A stretch of DNA of 64,000 bases from the NCBI GenBank assembly GCA_028752905.1, contig JAQNBH010000003.1:32600222-32664221 (forward strand). The letters are read 5' to 3'. Position 1 is the stretch's first letter. Each line of letters begins with the position of its first letter. The notes below the pieces were generated by a model. It made no database searches. It was not told where the DNA came from and saw only the letters and a program-made list of their open reading frames with translations. Below are positions 62,600 to 64,000 of the stretch, piece by piece. Position numbers and translations under genes: made by a program. Origin of the DNA: Cladorhizidae sp. MBARI D1340-BT2. Its lineage: Eukaryota > Porifera > Demospongiae > Poecilosclerida > Cladorhizidae.

Positions 62600-64000
62600 G
62601 AACTACTCTCTCACTGGTGCCATGAGCTAACTCAGAGGCAACCACATATCTCCCGTACAGACCTACTCTCTCACTGGTGCCATGAGCTAACTCAGAGGCA
62701 ACCACATGTCTCCCGTACAGACCTACTCTCTCACTGGTGCCATGAGCTAACTCAGAGGCAACCACATGTCTCCCGTACAGACCTACTCTCTCACTGGCAC
62801 CATGAGTTAACTCAGAGGCAACCACATGTCTCCCGTACAGACCTACACTCTCACTGGTGCCATGAGCTAACTAAGAGGCAACCACATGTCTCCCGTACAG
62901 ACCAACTCTCTCACTGGTGCCATTAGCTAACCCAGAGACAATCACATGTCTCCTGTACAGATCTACTCTCTCACTGGTGCCATGAGCTAACTCAGAGGCA
63001 ACCACATGTCTCCAGCACAGACCTACTCTCCCACTGGTGCCATGAGCTAACTCAGAGGTAACCACATGTCTCCCGTACAGACCTACTCTCTCACTGGTGC
63101 CATGAGCTAACTCAGAGGCAACCACATGTCTCCCGTACAGATCTACTCTCTCACTGGTGCCATGAGCAAATTCAGAGGCAACCACAGGTCTACTGTACAG
63201 ACCTACTCTCTCACTGATACCATGAGCTAACTCAGAGGCAACCACATGTCTCCCGTACAGACCTACTCACTGGTGCCATGAGCTTACTCAGAGGCAACTA
63301 CGTGTCTCCCATACAGACCTACATACTCTCTCAGTGGTGCCATGAGCTAACTCAGAGGCAACCCCGTACAGCCCTACTCTCTCACTGGTGCCATGAGTTA
63401 ACTCAGAGGCAACCACAAGTCTCCCGTACAGACCTACTCTCTCACTGGTGCCATGAGCTAACTCAGAGGCAACCACATGTCTCCTGTACCGACCTACTCT
63501 CTCACTGGTGCCATGAGCTAACTCAGAGGCAACCACATGTCTCCCGTACAGACCTACTCTCTCACTGGTGCCATGAGCTAACTCATAGGCAAGCACATGT
63601 CTCCCGTACAGAAGTACTCTCTCACTGGTGCCATGATCTAACTCAGAGGCAACCACATGTCTCCCGTACAGACCTACTCTCTCACTGGTGCCATGAGCTA
63701 ACTCAGAGGCAACCACATGTCTCCCGTACAGACCTACTCTCTCACTGGTGCCATGAGCTAACTCAGAGGCAACCACATGTCTCCCGTACAGACCTACTCT
63801 CTCACTTGGGCCATGAGCTAACTCAGAGGCAATCACATGTCTCCCGTACAGACCTACTCTCTCACTGGTGCCATGAGCTAACTCAGAGGCAACGACATGT
63901 CTCCCGTACAGACCTACTCTCTCAGTGGTGCCATGAGCTAATTCAGAGGCAACCACATGTCTCCCGTACAGACCTACTCTCTCACTGGTGCCATGAGCTA
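62600..64000 (+). repeat. 2509-bp higher-order repeat, copy 2 (truncated by window)
   Basis: Matches 60.09-61.49 kb without a difference that I can find beyond its first partial monomer, including the rare accacaggtctactg, gagcttactc, ctcagtggtgcc after the cassette insertion (63318) and cacttgggcc forms. The window ends inside it. Confidence 0.86.

Larger units (their letters stand above)
1..64000 (+). repeat. 60-bp satellite array filling the whole window
   Basis: Every line of the window is a version of the same 60-bp unit in the same orientation, and I found no inverted block and no unique sequence. At 60 bp per unit there are about 1,070 monomers. Most differ from the consensus at zero to four positions. 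A minority have altered length: 51, 55, 56, 59, 63 or 64 bp. The array is open at both ends, so its true length exceeds 64 kb. Pure satellite DNA of this size is known from eukaryotic heterochromatin; which compartment this comes from cannot be told without flanks. I do not recognise the monomer as a named satellite family. Confidence 0.98.
1..64000. other. Long open frames on both strands: repeat by-products, not genes
   Basis: Because 60 is divisible by three, a frame without a stop in one monomer stays open across many. One plus-strand frame reads a 20-residue unit containing SHWCHELTQRQPHVSRTDLL. One minus-strand frame reads a 20-residue unit containing VASELAHGTSERVGLYGRHV. Both are open over the same DNA for up to about 370 codons. 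They end wherever a monomer has a 1, 2 or 4-bp length change or a substitution to stop. No start context, signal peptide, fold or intron structure marks any of them. Gene finders may report them as repetitive hypothetical proteins. Confidence 0.93.

Noticed and set aside
1..64000. CRISPR array
   Set aside because: There are direct repeats but no unique spacers; the whole 60-bp unit is repeated, and no cas gene is present.
1..64000. Telomere repeats, alpha satellite, rDNA spacer or tRNA cluster
   Set aside because: No TTAGGG-type repeats, no 171-bp period, and no rRNA or tRNA features were seen.
1..64000. Transposon or LTR inserted in the array
   Set aside because: Every segment I read can be assigned to the 60-bp unit; no unrelated insert, target-site duplication or inverted terminal repeat was found.
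1..64000. G-quadruplex potential
   Set aside because: The plus consensus has no GGG and the minus strand has one GGG per 60 bases, too far apart.

Overview
The window is one uninterrupted tandem-repeat (satellite) array. Its basic unit is a 60-bp monomer, repeated head to tail in a single orientation from the first base to the last, roughly 1,070 copies. A monomer matching what I read as the consensus lies at 7801-7860 (about 53% GC, with about twice as much C as G on the given strand). I found no stretch of non-repeat sequence: no protein-coding gene, no tRNA or rRNA, no transposon and no CRISPR array. Because the unit is divisible by three and one frame on each strand lacks a stop codon, the array throws up long open frames on both strands. 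They are by-products of the repeat and I list none as CDS.

The organism is almost certainly a eukaryote. A pure satellite array longer than 64 kb with nested higher-order repeats fits centromeric, pericentromeric, subtelomeric or other heterochromatic DNA. The single CpG of the monomer is often replaced by TG or CA, the pattern left by methylated-CpG decay, which would suit a vertebrate or plant. I cannot name the species; a fish or other vertebrate is only a guess. Neither array edge is in the window.

The structure lies in the monomer variants, which recur in fixed order and define higher-order repeats. Layout, with boundaries good to about one monomer: 0.1-5.1 kb, two 2502-bp copies; 5.1-5.46 kb, linker; 5.46-7.96 kb, two 1248-bp copies; 7.1-9.8 kb, a 1362-bp period; 7.8-30.5 kb, large blocks ordered A0-A1-B1-A2-A3-B2 (offsets 4358, 6761, 3407 and 10168 bp); 29.2-31.4 kb, a 1318-bp period; 31.25-37.44 kb, two 3168-bp copies, themselves containing a 1311-bp repeat; 37.4-39.2 kb, a different monomer mixture; 39.2-44.9 kb, two copies offset 2.87-2.99 kb; 44.9-47.7 kb, mixed monomers with a 1311-bp echo; 47.7-58.6 kb, copies offset 1247, 5011 and 6258 bp; 58.6-60.1 kb, mixed; 60.1-64.0 kb, a 2509-bp tandem duplication whose second copy runs off the window.

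The main points of interest are: offsets that add exactly (6761+3407=10168; 5011+1247=6258), which allow duplications to be ordered in time; a recurrent cassette in which a 56-bp monomer is followed by a monomer carrying a 4-bp insertion (32 copies); left and right lineages of that cassette separated by a cassette-free domain at about 28.6-39.2 kb; and length changes concentrated at a few sites of the monomer. All identity statements are by-eye comparisons, not alignments.
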